From positions 255,851 to 319,850 of the forward strand of contig NZ_QXFJ01000031.1 of NCBI RefSeq assembly GCF_003584165.1: a stretch of 64,000 nucleotides of DNA. Direction: 5' to 3'. The notes below the pieces were generated by a model. The model searched no databases. It was not told where the DNA came from and saw only the letters and a program-made list of their open reading frames with translations. A program made the translations under genes and the position numbers. Numbering within the stretch: position 1 is the stretch's first letter; each line of letters starts with the position of its first letter. This stretch comes from Flagellimonas aequoris (lineage in GTDB: Bacteria > Bacteroidota > Bacteroidia > Flavobacteriales > Flavobacteriaceae). Shown piece after piece: positions 53,776 through 62,256 of the stretch.

Positions 53776-54357
53776 TTATTGGGTAGGAGGTAGGATGACC
53801 TTGTCCACCACATGGACGATTCCATTGCCCGCAGGGATGCTGGCAATGATCTTGGCACCCCCGACATACACATCATCGCCTTTGGTCTCGACAGGGACAT
53901 TTTGGTTGTTCGCCTGTCCGAGTTTTTTGAATTTTTTCAAAAAGTCCTTGGAATAATTACCAGGGGTTACATGGTACTTGAGGATGTTGGCCAAGGCCTC
54001 CTTGTTCTCTGGCTTTAGCAAGTCTTCAACGGTACCTGCGGGTAATGCATCGAAGGCGGCATTGGTAGGGGCAAATACCATCAAGGGCCCTGCGTTGACC
54101 AAGGCGTTCTCCAATTCCGCGGCCTGTACCGCCGCAACCAAGATACTGTGGTCGGGCGATCCCATGGCTATCTGCAATACATTGGGAGTGGATTCATCAT
54201 CCTCAATAAAGGCCTGTCCCTTGTTGTTTTCCAAAATGGCCTCCGACTCGTTTTGGTCGGAAACCAGGGTTTCGTTTTCGGGCCTGTCCTTACAACTGCT
54301 GTTTAGTGCGAGCAGTAGTACCAGCCCCATCATGCTAAGTCTAATGGTTGATCTCAT
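53776..54357 (-). CDS. fasciclin-domain lipoprotein
   Basis: 193 residues. Lipoprotein signal (MRSTIRLSMMGLVLLLALNS, lipobox SSC) and one fasciclin (FAS1) domain (~60-190; IAMGSPDHSILVAAVQAAEL, LMVFAPTNAAFDALPAGTVE, NILKYHVTPGNYS, KIIASIPAGNGIVHVVDKVI). Start is the ATG at 54357; the upstream open frame lies inside the cytochrome gene and lacks plausible composition. Between the cytochrome and nosZ on the same transcript. FAS1 proteins in nos clusters of Bacteroidota are described but their role is unknown; adhesion or donor docking are options. Confidence 0.92.
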   Translation of the reverse strand: MRSTIRLSMMGLVLLLALNSSCKDRPENETLVSDQNESEAILENNKGQAFIEDDESTPNVLQIAMGSPDHSILVAAVQAAELENALVNAGPLMVFAPTNAAFDALPAGTVEDLLKPENKEALANILKYHVTPGNYSKDFLKKFKKLGQANNQNVPVETKGDDVYVGGAKIIASIPAGNGIVHVVDKVILPPTQ

Positions 54358-54362
54358 ATTGA

Positions 54363-54875
54363 TTATTTTAATGTCCTGAAGTATTCGAGAACGGCCCTTG
54401 CCTGGTCTTCGGTCAACCCTTGGTTGGACATGGGCGACCCGTTGAACTCTTGGAGCAGGTCTTTTGCCAAGGGATCTTGCTGCACCATTTCCTGAGGGTT
54501 CAGGATCATGTTCATCACCCACTCCGGGGTCCTTCTTTCCAATACCCCATTGGGAGGTGGTCCGATGAATTTCTTACCTATCCTGTGGCAGGCCAGGCAC
54601 ATTTGTTCATAAATCCCTTTGCCTTTCTCGGCCAGGGCTTGGTCGACTTCGGGGGCCAGTTCAACCGATTTGATGGGGCCTATTCCCTTATTGGTCAGAT
54701 CCACACGTTCGGAAGCCTTTGCATCACTGGTGGTACTGGACTCAACAGGTTGCTCCGTTTCGGCCTTTTTTCGTTGTACAGTGAAACCCTCCTCTTTTTT
54801 TTCCTCTTTCTTTCCTCCACACGCGATTATGAACAGGGAAATGAGCAGGACTAAGGTTTTTGTTATCGTTTTCAT
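54363..54875 (-). CDS. c-type cytochrome lipoprotein
   Basis: 170 residues. Lipobox IIAC, a Lys/Glu-rich linker (GGKKEEKKEEGFTVQRKKAE), then one cytochrome c domain with heme motif CLACHRIG and a distal Met in NGSPMSNQGLTED. Start is the ATG at 54875 (MKTITK); an upstream start would separate the lipobox from the N-terminus. Probably the electron donor to NosZ in the periplasm, by analogy with the cytochromes of clade II nos clusters. First gene of the nos transcript, facing a divergent Rrf2 gene. Confidence 0.93.
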   Translation of the reverse strand: MKTITKTLVLLISLFIIACGGKKEEKKEEGFTVQRKKAETEQPVESSTTSDAKASERVDLTNKGIGPIKSVELAPEVDQALAEKGKGIYEQMCLACHRIGKKFIGPPPNGVLERRTPEWVMNMILNPQEMVQQDPLAKDLLQEFNGSPMSNQGLTEDQARAVLEYFRTLK

Positions 54876-54947
54876 GTGATAAATGGTTAAAATTCTGGTC
54901 AAATGTAAATAGGGTATAGGGACTGTAACATGATATAAATCATAAAA

Positions 54948-54965
54948 AGGATAAAAATATCTTTT
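54948..54965. promoter_or_regulatory. candidate Rrf2 operator between cytochrome and second Rrf2 gene
   Basis: AGGATAAAAATATCTTTT in the 114-bp divergent gap. It matches AGGATAAAAATGTCCTTT at 46204 (two differences) and GGATAAAATTGTCCTTT before ric. Position allows control in both directions, so the nos transcript would share a regulon with ric. Confidence 0.6.
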
Positions 54966-54989
54966 AATCTTTGTTTAACATTTGGGATT

Positions 54990-55421
54990 ATGCTGTCCAA
55001 CTCCACCAAATATGCCATCAAAGGGGTACTCTACTTGGCCCTGAACTCAGATGAGGACCATAAGGTTCTGGTCAGGGATATCTTTGAGGTGGTCCATGTT
55101 CCGGAAGCCTATCTCGCCAAATTGCTACAGGAGTTGTCCCGACAGGGAGTCATTTCCTCCACCAGGGGAGCCAAAGGAGGGTTTTATTTAAGTGAGCAGG
55201 ACCGGAAACGGAGCTTAATGGATATTGTCAAAGTCATTGACGGGGAAAGAAGGGTAAACTCGTGCGTCATGGGTATCCATAATTGTGATATGGACAATCC
55301 CTGTGTACTCCATAAACTTGTTGGTGCGAACAAATCCAAATTCATCAAGGTATTGGAGAACACGACCATATTGGATTTGGTAGAGGGAAGACAGGATATT
55401 GAGGAGTTTTTTCCTTTATGA
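54990..55421 (+). CDS. Rrf2-family regulator, cluster-binding type (second copy)
   Basis: 143 residues. Winged helix (LSNSTKYAIKGVLYLALNS, EAYLAKLLQELSRQGVISS, RGAKGGFYLSEQDRKR) and the three-Cys loop SCVMGIHNCDMDNPCVLH (Cys 92, 99 and 105). Divergent from the nos transcript. Its sequence is clearly different from the first copy, so the two are paralogues of old divergence or separate acquisitions. It could sense NO, N2O-related stress or iron-sulfur status. Confidence 0.92.
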   Translation: MLSNSTKYAIKGVLYLALNSDEDHKVLVRDIFEVVHVPEAYLAKLLQELSRQGVISSTRGAKGGFYLSEQDRKRSLMDIVKVIDGERRVNSCVMGIHNCDMDNPCVLHKLVGANKSKFIKVLENTTILDLVEGRQDIEEFFPL

Positions 55422-55948
55422 TACCATTTTTTCCCTTTATCCAATCTGTGATTTAGCTTACAGAACAGAAATGAACAATCCGGGCCATGATTCCCGGCCT
55501 ATTATAATGGATGGTATCCATTTAAGCGATGGACTTGTTTCTATTAGCAATCGGTTCCAAAAAGAAAGAGATCATCAATGGTTTTTAAATAGGGGAATTA
55601 ATAGGGACAAGCAATAAAAAGGATTTTAATTACTCGATTAACCTAAATGGTTTGATACCTAAAGCTACTTTCATTTTGGCTACTGCATTGGTCGTTCCGC
55701 CTACTCCATTGGGAAAGAAAAGGTGATACTTAAGCCCGATATGGAGATAGCCAAAATTTCTAATACTACCCAAATCACAAAGACAAGATGTCCAGAGCAT
55801 GGTGGTATTCCCTATATATGATGGATGGCTATGGTGTGTACGGACGAATTACCCATTACTGAAAAATGATCAGTGGAGAAAAAAATACGCAACCAGAGTA
55901 TTTGAATTTGGTTGAAAATAATCATGACAAAAGTGGAATGAAAAATTC
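55422..55948. other. about 530 bp with no intact gene
   Basis: Between the second Rrf2 gene and a small lipoprotein gene. Only short open frames occur and none shows a signal peptide or recognised motif, except the possible remnant at 55630-55800 listed separately. Confidence 0.6.
55630..55800 (-). pseudogene. possible 3' remnant of an unknown gene
   Basis: A 56-residue minus-strand frame (ends FRLIE-stop at 55630) reads CDLGSIRNFGYLHIGLKYHL and then FFPNGVGGTTNAVAKMKVAL; the regular hydrophobic/Gly pattern looks like the tail of a larger protein, and the frame continues upstream to a stop without a plausible start. No family recognised. It lies in the decayed stretch downstream of the nos cluster. 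Confidence 0.25.
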
Positions 55949-56014
55949 ATGTACGGTTATACACAACCAATTTTCAAATTGGTCATCTCATCGATAAACA
56001 AGCAAAGTAAAAAA

Positions 56015-56533
56015 ATGAAAAAGAAGTTTTTGAATGTACTATCGGTATTGATGGTCGGTATAATGCTTTTATCGTGTAATTCAGATGGGGAAACCAATTG
56101 TCCCGCCAATTTTAGCGGAGCCTTGATAACTGAGGAGGAGCCATTGGTAGGGGAGTGGGTCTTATCAGGGGTTCTGTCGGCAAAGGAAATTGATTTGACG
56201 GACGATGACACGGACAATCCCTCAAAGGATATTTTTGTGCAATACAGTGATTGTGAAAAGGATGTGGTTTATATCTTTAAAACGGATCGTAGTTATACCT
56301 ATGAGTTGGGACGCAATGCCGAGGATTGTGATTACACCATCCCTTCCAAAGGAACTTGGCAGTTGCGAACCAATAACTTGAGTCTGGTCACCTCATGCCA
56401 GTTGTATATCACTGCCTTGGAATTCAATGAAGATGAAACGAAATTTTCGTATTCCAATGTTTATAACATTACGGAAGTGGATGGAAGCATTGTCCAAACC
56501 AATATAGAATTTACGTATGCCTTGGTTCCATAG
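56015..56533 (+). CDS. lipocalin-like lipoprotein
   Basis: 172 residues. Signal with lipobox LLSC (MKKKFLNVLSVLMVGIML), then NSDGETNCPANF and a small beta-barrel (~45-170): EEEPLVGEWVLSGVLSAKEI, VVYIFKTDRSYTYELGRN, TIPSKGTWQLRTNNLSLVTS, AALEFNEDETKFSYS-type strands. The GEW-VLSG and GTW-L strands fit lipocalin-like lipoproteins of Bacteroidota. ATG at 56015 is preferred because it places the signal at the N-terminus. Function unknown. Confidence 0.8.
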   Translation: MKKKFLNVLSVLMVGIMLLSCNSDGETNCPANFSGALITEEEPLVGEWVLSGVLSAKEIDLTDDDTDNPSKDIFVQYSDCEKDVVYIFKTDRSYTYELGRNAEDCDYTIPSKGTWQLRTNNLSLVTSCQLYITALEFNEDETKFSYSNVYNITEVDGSIVQTNIEFTYALVP

Positions 56534-56747
56534 TAACAATTGAAATATTGAATGACCAAAATCCATAGCATGGGCATGATATTTCAAATTTTTATGGAGC
56601 TCATCTAGAACATGAAAATCCATAATCGCACGAAGTTGACCTCTTGGGTTCCCTTTTTTTTTGCAAGGCTAAGGAAATCCTATGAAAATCCTATGAAAAT
56701 ACAGCGAGTTAAATAGACTGTTAAAGTGCACCTTGATAGTTCAGTAA

Positions 56748-56782
56748 ATAAGGCCAAATAATCATTGATTGTTTGGCCTTAT
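56748..56782. repeat. perfect 11-bp inverted repeat
   Basis: ATAAGGCCAAA (56748-56758) and TTTGGCCTTAT (56772-56782) over a 13-nt loop, in the degenerate region after the lipocalin-like gene. It is followed by only a short T run (GCTTTTAG). May be a weak terminator or mobile-element end. Confidence 0.5.
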
Positions 56783-56818
56783 GCTTTTAGTTCATGACGA
56801 TTTCTGGAAATTATCCAT

Positions 56819-56944
56819 CTATTTCTTCCAAACTGCATCGAATGTTTCCTATTGTTGTGCTTTCCCTTTTTTTTCATCTAGGGTAAAATCCTTATCTGTT
56901 TTGCTACAACCCCAATGGACTGAAATTAAAAAAAAGATGGAAAC
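56819..56944 (-). pseudogene. remnant of a lipoprotein gene (S41-peptidase-like start)
   Basis: Reading from 56944 downwards: a hydrophobic stretch IFFLISVHWGC forms a lipobox, then SKTDKDFTLDEKKGKAQQ, a stop, then in the same frame ETFDAVWKK and another stop. A lipobox followed by EtFDaVWkk is the usual opening of Bacteroidota S41 peptidase lipoproteins. No intact frame continues. Assignment is tentative. Confidence 0.35.
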
Positions 56945-57002
56945 CTATAATCTTCCTGTTTTCACAAGGTGTTTTTCACTAACATTTTTGTGCAAAAACG
57001 GA

Positions 57003-57263
57003 CTAAAACTTCCACTTTTCTTGCACCACTCTATAATATCTCCCTTGTAGGGAATCCCAAGACCCAATTTGGATTTTCCCTTCCAACAATATCATAGTAC
57101 TTGGCCTTGTCCAAAACATTAACCAGTCTGCCAATACCACTGCAATAAATGGCAGGGGTACACACATAGGGCATGGTTCCAGGCTAGTATAAATCGTACA
57201 CTGGGCCAAATAGAATTGGTCAAATTGTTTTACTGCTTCCTTGATGAGTTTGATTTCGGCATG
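57003..57263 (-). pseudogene. nucleoside deaminase pseudogene (truncated, frameshifted)
   Basis: The minus-strand frame begins at the zinc His-Ala-Glu motif HAEIKLIKEAVKQF and continues to the Cys pair TSLEPCPMC, both diagnostic of the cytidine/guanine/tRNA-adenosine deaminase family. A second frame carries the rest: AIYCSGIGRLVNVLDKAKYY, then a stop, and the C-terminal RVVQEKWKF returns to the first frame. At least two frameshifts, and the N-terminal half is missing: coding ends at 57263, exactly at the start of the FAH fragment on the other strand. Confidence 0.8.
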
Positions 57264-57683
57264 GGCAAAAGAGCAAGATATCTGGGTTCTGTGGAAGAAC
57301 CCAAAGGTTATTGTTTGGCCAATGACGTTTCGGAGAGAGCCTTTCAGTTGGAACGGGGAGGGCAATGGACAAAGGGCAAATCATGCGATAATTTCACACC
57401 TATATGGCCTTTTTTACTGGATGTGGATTTCATTGAAAACCCTCAAGAGTTGAAAATGCAAACTTTGGGTGAACGGCCAACATACAATCAGGAAACACCG
57501 ATAATATGATTTTTTCCGTGCATTTTATCATTTTTTACCTATCCCAGTTCATGACGTTGGAGGAAGGTGATATGGTTCTTACTGGTACCCCTCCAGGTGA
57601 AGGTTTACTTGAAACGGAAAGATATTCTCGAACTTGAAATAGAACATTTGGGCAGACAGAAACAAATATGCCAAAATGTATAA
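57264..57683 (+). pseudogene. FAH-family hydrolase pseudogene (truncated, frameshifted)
   Basis: Fragments of a fumarylacetoacetate-hydrolase (FAH/MhpD-like) family protein: GKRARYLGSVEEPKGYCLAN then DVSERAFQLERGGQWTKGKS with CDNFTPI, a frame change near 57490, then FMTLEEGDMVLTGTPPGEG, another frame change near 57600 and the family-like ending YLKRKDILELEIEHLGRQKQ. At least two frameshifts, and roughly the first half is lost. It starts where the deaminase fragment on the other strand stops, which points to a deletion that joined two gene halves. Confidence 0.82.
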
Positions 57684-57789
57684 GCTTGGATGTCATGTTT
57701 TTGAAGTCTTATGTATGTAGCTGTGTATTTGGAATACATAATTATAATTCGATTAGTTAGTTTTAGTTGTTGCGTTAGTAGATGAAGGC

Positions 57790-57820
57790 TGGCAGGGAGA
57801 AATCCCTGCCATTTCTTTTT
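57790..57820 (+). terminator. rho-independent terminator without a live gene upstream
   Basis: TGGCAGGGA (57790-57798) with TCCCTGCCA (57803-57811), GAAA loop, followed by TTTCTTTTT. The nearest upstream plus-strand gene is the FAH pseudogene, so it may be the terminator of a gene that has decayed. Confidence 0.85.
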
Positions 57821-57934
57821 ATATAGGATGGATTTATCTGTCCTGTTCAGATAGTGACAATAGGGTAAGAGAGGTTACACATTTGGATATGTTTGAAAAT
57901 AAAGGCATAGTCCCTTTTAGAGGGAGTGATGGAA

Positions 57935-58633
57935 CTACAACAACGGAGCCAAGACATCCCAAACATTATTGGCCACTATTTTTTGACCTTGTAATGTAGG
58001 ATGGATTCCATCCTCTTGATTGAGACCGGGAATTCCCGCTACATCTTCCAGTAAAAAAGGGATCAGGGCAACATTTTCCTGTGTGGCCAGTTCGGGGAAG
58101 ATGCTTTCAAATTCTGAGGTGTATTCAGGTCCCATGTTCGGTGGTATTTTCATCCCCGCCAAAATAATCTTGGCTTCAGGAAGTCTATTTCTGATCATTT
58201 GGATCATACTTTGTAGATTGGACCGCGTTTCCGTCAATGGGATGCCACGAAGACCATCATTGGCTCCCAGTTCCAAGACCACAATATCTATACCTTCCTC
58301 CAACACCCAATTCAGCCTATTCTTTCCGCTTGCAGTGGTCTCTCCACTCAAACCTGCATTTACAACACTGTATTGCAATCCCAAAGAATCCAATTTTTGT
58401 TGAACGAGGGCAGGAAAGGCCTGGCTTACCTCTAAGCCATATCCAGCCGTAAGGCTGTCTCCAAAAAAGAGAATTTTGGAACTTGAACTGGTAGTTTCAA
58501 TTTTTTGATTGGTATCGTCAGTGGTTGTCTCTTCCGTTTTTTTTGAAGCATTTTCACCACAAGCTATGCAAATCAACATCAAAAAATAACAAAACATTAA
58601 CGGCAATGGGTTGCTGGATGGTATCTTGGTCAT
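57935..58633 (-). CDS. TesA-like SGNH esterase/lysophospholipase, lipoprotein
   Basis: 232 residues. Lipoprotein signal (lipobox CIAC, GENASKK after), then the SGNH hydrolase blocks: I FFGDSLTAGYGLE (Ser nucleophile), ELGANDGLRG (block III Asn), and DGIHPTLQGQKI (catalytic Asp/His). ATG at 58633 (MTKIPS) is preferred over an upstream ATG because the lipobox is otherwise too far in. Divergent from an ABC transporter pair with only 42 bp between: in E. coli tesA is divergent from ybbA-ybbP in the same way, so this is probably the same conserved locus. Confidence 0.9.
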   Translation of the reverse strand: MTKIPSSNPLPLMFCYFLMLICIACGENASKKTEETTTDDTNQKIETTSSSSKILFFGDSLTAGYGLEVSQAFPALVQQKLDSLGLQYSVVNAGLSGETTASGKNRLNWVLEEGIDIVVLELGANDGLRGIPLTETRSNLQSMIQMIRNRLPEAKIILAGMKIPPNMGPEYTSEFESIFPELATQENVALIPFLLEDVAGIPGLNQEDGIHPTLQGQKIVANNVWDVLAPLL

Positions 58634-58675
58634 GATCAATTTTAGTATTTTGAGAAATTCAACCAAACACGTGTT

Positions 58676-59353
58676 ATGTCAAAGATATTAAAAGTTCAAA
58701 ACCTCTCTAAAACCTATCGGAGCGGAGATCAGCACCTTCATGTGCTCAATAATGTTTCCTTTGAAGTGGCCAGTGGCGAAACCTTTGCCATTGTGGGGCC
58801 TTCTGGAAGCGGGAAGACTACATTACTGGGATTGTGTGCAGGTTTGGATAAAGTGGACGACGGCGAAATTTGGCTCTGTGATCAAAATTTGGTCGAATTG
58901 GACGAAGACGGAAGGGCATTGTTACGCAATCAGCATGTTGGTTTTGTATTTCAAGATTTTCAGTTGTTACCCACGTTGACGGCATTGGAGAATGTCATTG
59001 TTCCTTTGGAGTTGAGGGGAACCAAGAAGGCAGCGGAACAGGGTAGGGAATTGTTGGCCAAGGTCGGATTGGAGAATCGATCGGGGCATTATCCATCCCA
59101 ATTGTCTGGAGGTGAACAGCAACGAGTGGCTTTGGCACGTGCATTTGCAAATAGACCCACCATCCTTTTTGCGGATGAACCCACTGGGAATTTGGATGAC
59201 GAGACCGGGGCCAAAATAGAAAAATTACTTTTCGAATTGAATAAAGAACAGGGGACAGCACTGGTGATTGTTACCCATGATATGGAATTGGCTCAAAAAG
59301 CGGACAAAAATATCAGACTGAGGTCCGGTAGGATCGAACAAACAATCGGTTGA
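58676..59353 (+). CDS. YbbA/LolD-like ABC ATP-binding protein
   Basis: 225 residues. Walker A GPSGSGKTTLLG, signature LSGGEQQRVALARA, Walker B TILFADEPTGNLDDE, switch His in VTHDMELA. Partner of the 846-residue FtsX-type permease that follows. Homologous to E. coli YbbA by arrangement (next to a tesA-like gene and a YbbP-like permease) and by sequence type. Substrate unknown. Confidence 0.92.
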   Translation: MSKILKVQNLSKTYRSGDQHLHVLNNVSFEVASGETFAIVGPSGSGKTTLLGLCAGLDKVDDGEIWLCDQNLVELDEDGRALLRNQHVGFVFQDFQLLPTLTALENVIVPLELRGTKKAAEQGRELLAKVGLENRSGHYPSQLSGGEQQRVALARAFANRPTILFADEPTGNLDDETGAKIEKLLFELNKEQGTALVIVTHDMELAQKADKNIRLRSGRIEQTIG

Positions 59354-59355
59354 TC

Positions 59356-61896
59356 ATGGGAATGGAAACGAAAGCAGGCTTTTTATGGTTGGTAAAAATG
59401 GCTTGGCGAGACGGAAAGGCCAGTTACGGCAAGCTTCTCCTTTTTGTCTTTTCCATATCCTTGGGCGTTGCGGCTGTGGTGAGTGTTTACAGTTTTAGTG
59501 GATTGCTCAAGGAAAATATTTCCCAACGTTCCAAGGCTCTCCTAGGGGCCGATTTTGTAATTCAAAGCGATCAACCCATAACGGAAAAAGTGGCAAGGAT
59601 CATAGATTCCCTTGGTGGTGCCGATGCTCGGGAAATCAATTTTCCATCCATGGCCTCCTTTCCAGAAAAAGGGGCATCCAAGTTTGTTGAGGTCAGAGGT
59701 GTAGATGTTGGTTTCCCATTTTATGGAGAATTGGAAACAATACCCCAGCAGGCTGCCTCGACCTATTCCAAAGGGCAGGCTTTGGTAGATGCAACTACCA
59801 TGATCCAGTTCAACCTAAAAGTTGGGGATAGTATAAAATTGGGAGTCAAAAGCTTTGCAATCGCCGGGTCTTTGGAATCTGTCCCGGGCAGTACCTCGGT
59901 TTTTGGTGCTATAGCACCCCCAGTACTGATTCCCTTGGCTACTATTGAGGAAACGGGGCTCATTCAGACCGGTAGTCGAATTGACTACAAATATTATTTC
60001 AGGGCCAAGGACAACCAAGATCTGGAAGATTTGAACAAGAAGTTGCGGTCCACATTGGACGAGGAGCATGCCGATATGGATACCCACCTGTCCGAAGCCA
60101 GACGATTGGGTAGACGCTACGATAACTTTGGAAAGTTTTTGAACCTTGTTGGGTTTATTGCGCTATTGTTGGGTTGTGTGGGCATTGCCAGTGGTATGGG
60201 CATTTATATACAAATGAAAATACGATCTATTGCCATCCTAAAATGTTTGGGAGCTTCCAAAAAGCAGAGCTATCTCATTTTCTTTATCCAGATTGTTTGT
60301 ATGGGATTGATAGGAGGTGTTTTCGGAATTTTGCTCGGGTATCTTCTGCAGCAATTGTTTCCATTTTTGTTGGGAGACCTCCTTCCAGTCGATGTAAACA
60401 TTACCATGTCCTTCCAAAGTGTACTTTTGGGACTCTCCCTTGGCATGGCCATGTCCGTTTTGTTTGCGCTATATCCCTTGATGAGGACCTTATATATCTC
60501 TCCATTACAGACGTTAAGGGTAGTAAAGGAAAATACCTCTAGGTCAACCAGGGCAACCGTCGCCGTAGGATTGGGCATTGTAGGGTTTGTGTTCTGCTTT
60601 GCCTATTGGTTGCTGGGCGATCTGGCGAGGTCACTTTATTTTGTTTCAGGGCTATTTGCGGTGTTTTTGATTCTTACCGCCGTGGCACAATTTTTTATGT
60701 CGATGCTCAAAAAGTTCTTTCCACATTCTTGGGGATTTGTTGCACGACAAAGTTTACGGAATTTGTTCAGACCACAGAATCAAACCTTGGTTTTGGTCTT
60801 GTCCATAGGGATAGGAACCTTTTTGATCAGTACGCTGTATTTTACCAAAGACATGTTATTGGAGAAAGCGGCCATTGAAGATAGGGCCGATACGGCAAAT
60901 ATGATTTTGATGGACATCCAGACTACACAAGTGAACAACGTGGCAAAAACCATTCAATCTTCAGGATTCCCCGTGATTGATAAAATCCCGATTGTGACCA
61001 TGCGGGTAGAAGCTTTGAAAGATGAACATGTGTCGGAAATTCGAAAGGATTCCACTTCGGAAATAGGTCGATGGATTTTAAACCATGAATTCAGGGTCAC
61101 ATACCGCGATAGTTTGGTCAACTCTGAGAAAATTTTGGCTGGCCACTGGATTTCGAGAGCACAAAATGAAAATAGCATACCCATTTCCGTCAGTAGTGAT
61201 TTTGCAAATATGGCAAAAGTCAACGTTGGGGATGAGATAACATTTAATGTACAGGGGAAGATAATGAAGACAATAGTTGGGAGTATTCGGGAAGTGGACT
61301 GGACCCGATTGCAACCTAACTTCTCCATTGTTTTTCCGATTGGCGTGCTTGAAAATGCTCCACAGTTTGGGGTAATGACCACTAGAACTTCCACGGATGA
61401 AGGTTCCGCCAAATTGCAACAACGATTGGTTGGTGAATTTCCCAATGTTTCCATACTGGACCTCAAGCGTATCTTGGGATTACTGGAGGATATCCTGGGT
61501 AAAATAGGTTGGGTCATCAATTTTATGGCCTTTTTCAGCATATTTGTTGGCATTGCTGTACTTGTGGGAGCTATATACAGTAGCAAGCATCAACGGATGA
61601 GACAAGGTGCATTATTGCGGACCTTAGGAGCAAAAAGCTCCCAGATTTTAAAGATGATAGCTTTGGAATATGCCGTTTTGGGATTTTTGGGTGCTTTTAT
61701 GGGAGTGGTATTGTCCGTTGTGGGTAGTTCCTTATTGGCATATATGTTGTTCGATACAGCTTTTGTGCCTTCTTCAGTACCTTTTGTCATCATATTGCCG
61801 ACCATAACCTTTCTTGTTTTTGTCATAGGGGTTGGCAGTAATGTTGGGATTGTAAGGAATACCCCTATTTCGGTGTTACAAAAGGAAACCGAATAA
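59356..61896 (+). CDS. YbbP-like FtsX-family ABC permease
   Basis: 846 residues, about the length of E. coli YbbP. N-terminal membrane segment (~20-45), a periplasmic region (~50-260), FtsX domain 1 (~265-400; FVGFIALLLGCVGIASGMG, RSIAILKCLGASKKQSYLIF), a second periplasmic part (~510-700), and FtsX domain 2 (~715-845; FMAFFSIFVGIAVLVGAIYS, RQGALLRTLGAKSSQILKMI). Start is the ATG at 59356, 2 bp after the ATPase stop. Likely a transporter of envelope lipid or peptide, probably linked to the tesA-like esterase. Confidence 0.92.
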   Translation: MGMETKAGFLWLVKMAWRDGKASYGKLLLFVFSISLGVAAVVSVYSFSGLLKENISQRSKALLGADFVIQSDQPITEKVARIIDSLGGADAREINFPSMASFPEKGASKFVEVRGVDVGFPFYGELETIPQQAASTYSKGQALVDATTMIQFNLKVGDSIKLGVKSFAIAGSLESVPGSTSVFGAIAPPVLIPLATIEETGLIQTGSRIDYKYYFRAKDNQDLEDLNKKLRSTLDEEHADMDTHLSEARRLGRRYDNFGKFLNLVGFIALLLGCVGIASGMGIYIQMKIRSIAILKCLGASKKQSYLIFFIQIVCMGLIGGVFGILLGYLLQQLFPFLLGDLLPVDVNITMSFQSVLLGLSLGMAMSVLFALYPLMRTLYISPLQTLRVVKENTSRSTRATVAVGLGIVGFVFCFAYWLLGDLARSLYFVSGLFAVFLILTAVAQFFMSMLKKFFPHSWGFVARQSLRNLFRPQNQTLVLVLSIGIGTFLISTLYFTKDMLLEKAAIEDRADTANMILMDIQTTQVNNVAKTIQSSGFPVIDKIPIVTMRVEALKDEHVSEIRKDSTSEIGRWILNHEFRVTYRDSLVNSEKILAGHWISRAQNENSIPISVSSDFANMAKVNVGDEITFNVQGKIMKTIVGSIREVDWTRLQPNFSIVFPIGVLENAPQFGVMTTRTSTDEGSAKLQQRLVGEFPNVSILDLKRILGLLEDILGKIGWVINFMAFFSIFVGIAVLVGAIYSSKHQRMRQGALLRTLGAKSSQILKMIALEYAVLGFLGAFMGVVLSVVGSSLLAYMLFDTAFVPSSVPFVIILPTITFLVFVIGVGSNVGIVRNTPISVLQKETE

Positions 61897-62256
61897 TGGG
61901 AATGTCCAAAACCATACACATAAAACTTCTTATTTCTTTGTTTTCAGGATTATACAATATTTTTTAGGAAAAGCATCAACACTATTTACTGTAATTTGTA
62001 AATACCGGAGAAAATCATCTTGTGCATATCGCATGAATTGGTCTTGGTGTCTATTATGGTCATAACGGGATGGATGGAAAATCGACAAATGAGATTATAC
62101 TCATACTCCACTGACAGATTATAAAAAAATGTCTGTTGAGATATGTACCTAGAAGGTGTTTCATAGATGTCGCTAACATTATTAACTCTTTAATCTTGAA
62201 AATACCATCACCATGATGGAAGTTGAATTAAGACATATCATTCCCCCAAGCTTTAA
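61897..62256. other. about 360 bp with no gene
   Basis: Between the YbbP-like gene and the integrase remnant. No frame of convincing length, signal peptide or hairpin with a T run was seen. Composition is A/T rich, as in decaying DNA next to an integration site. Confidence 0.5.

Noticed and set aside
54358..54522. N-terminal extension of the fasciclin protein (about 55 residues)
   Set aside because: Lies inside the cytochrome gene and would bury the lipoprotein signal; the ATG at 54357 is the sensible start.
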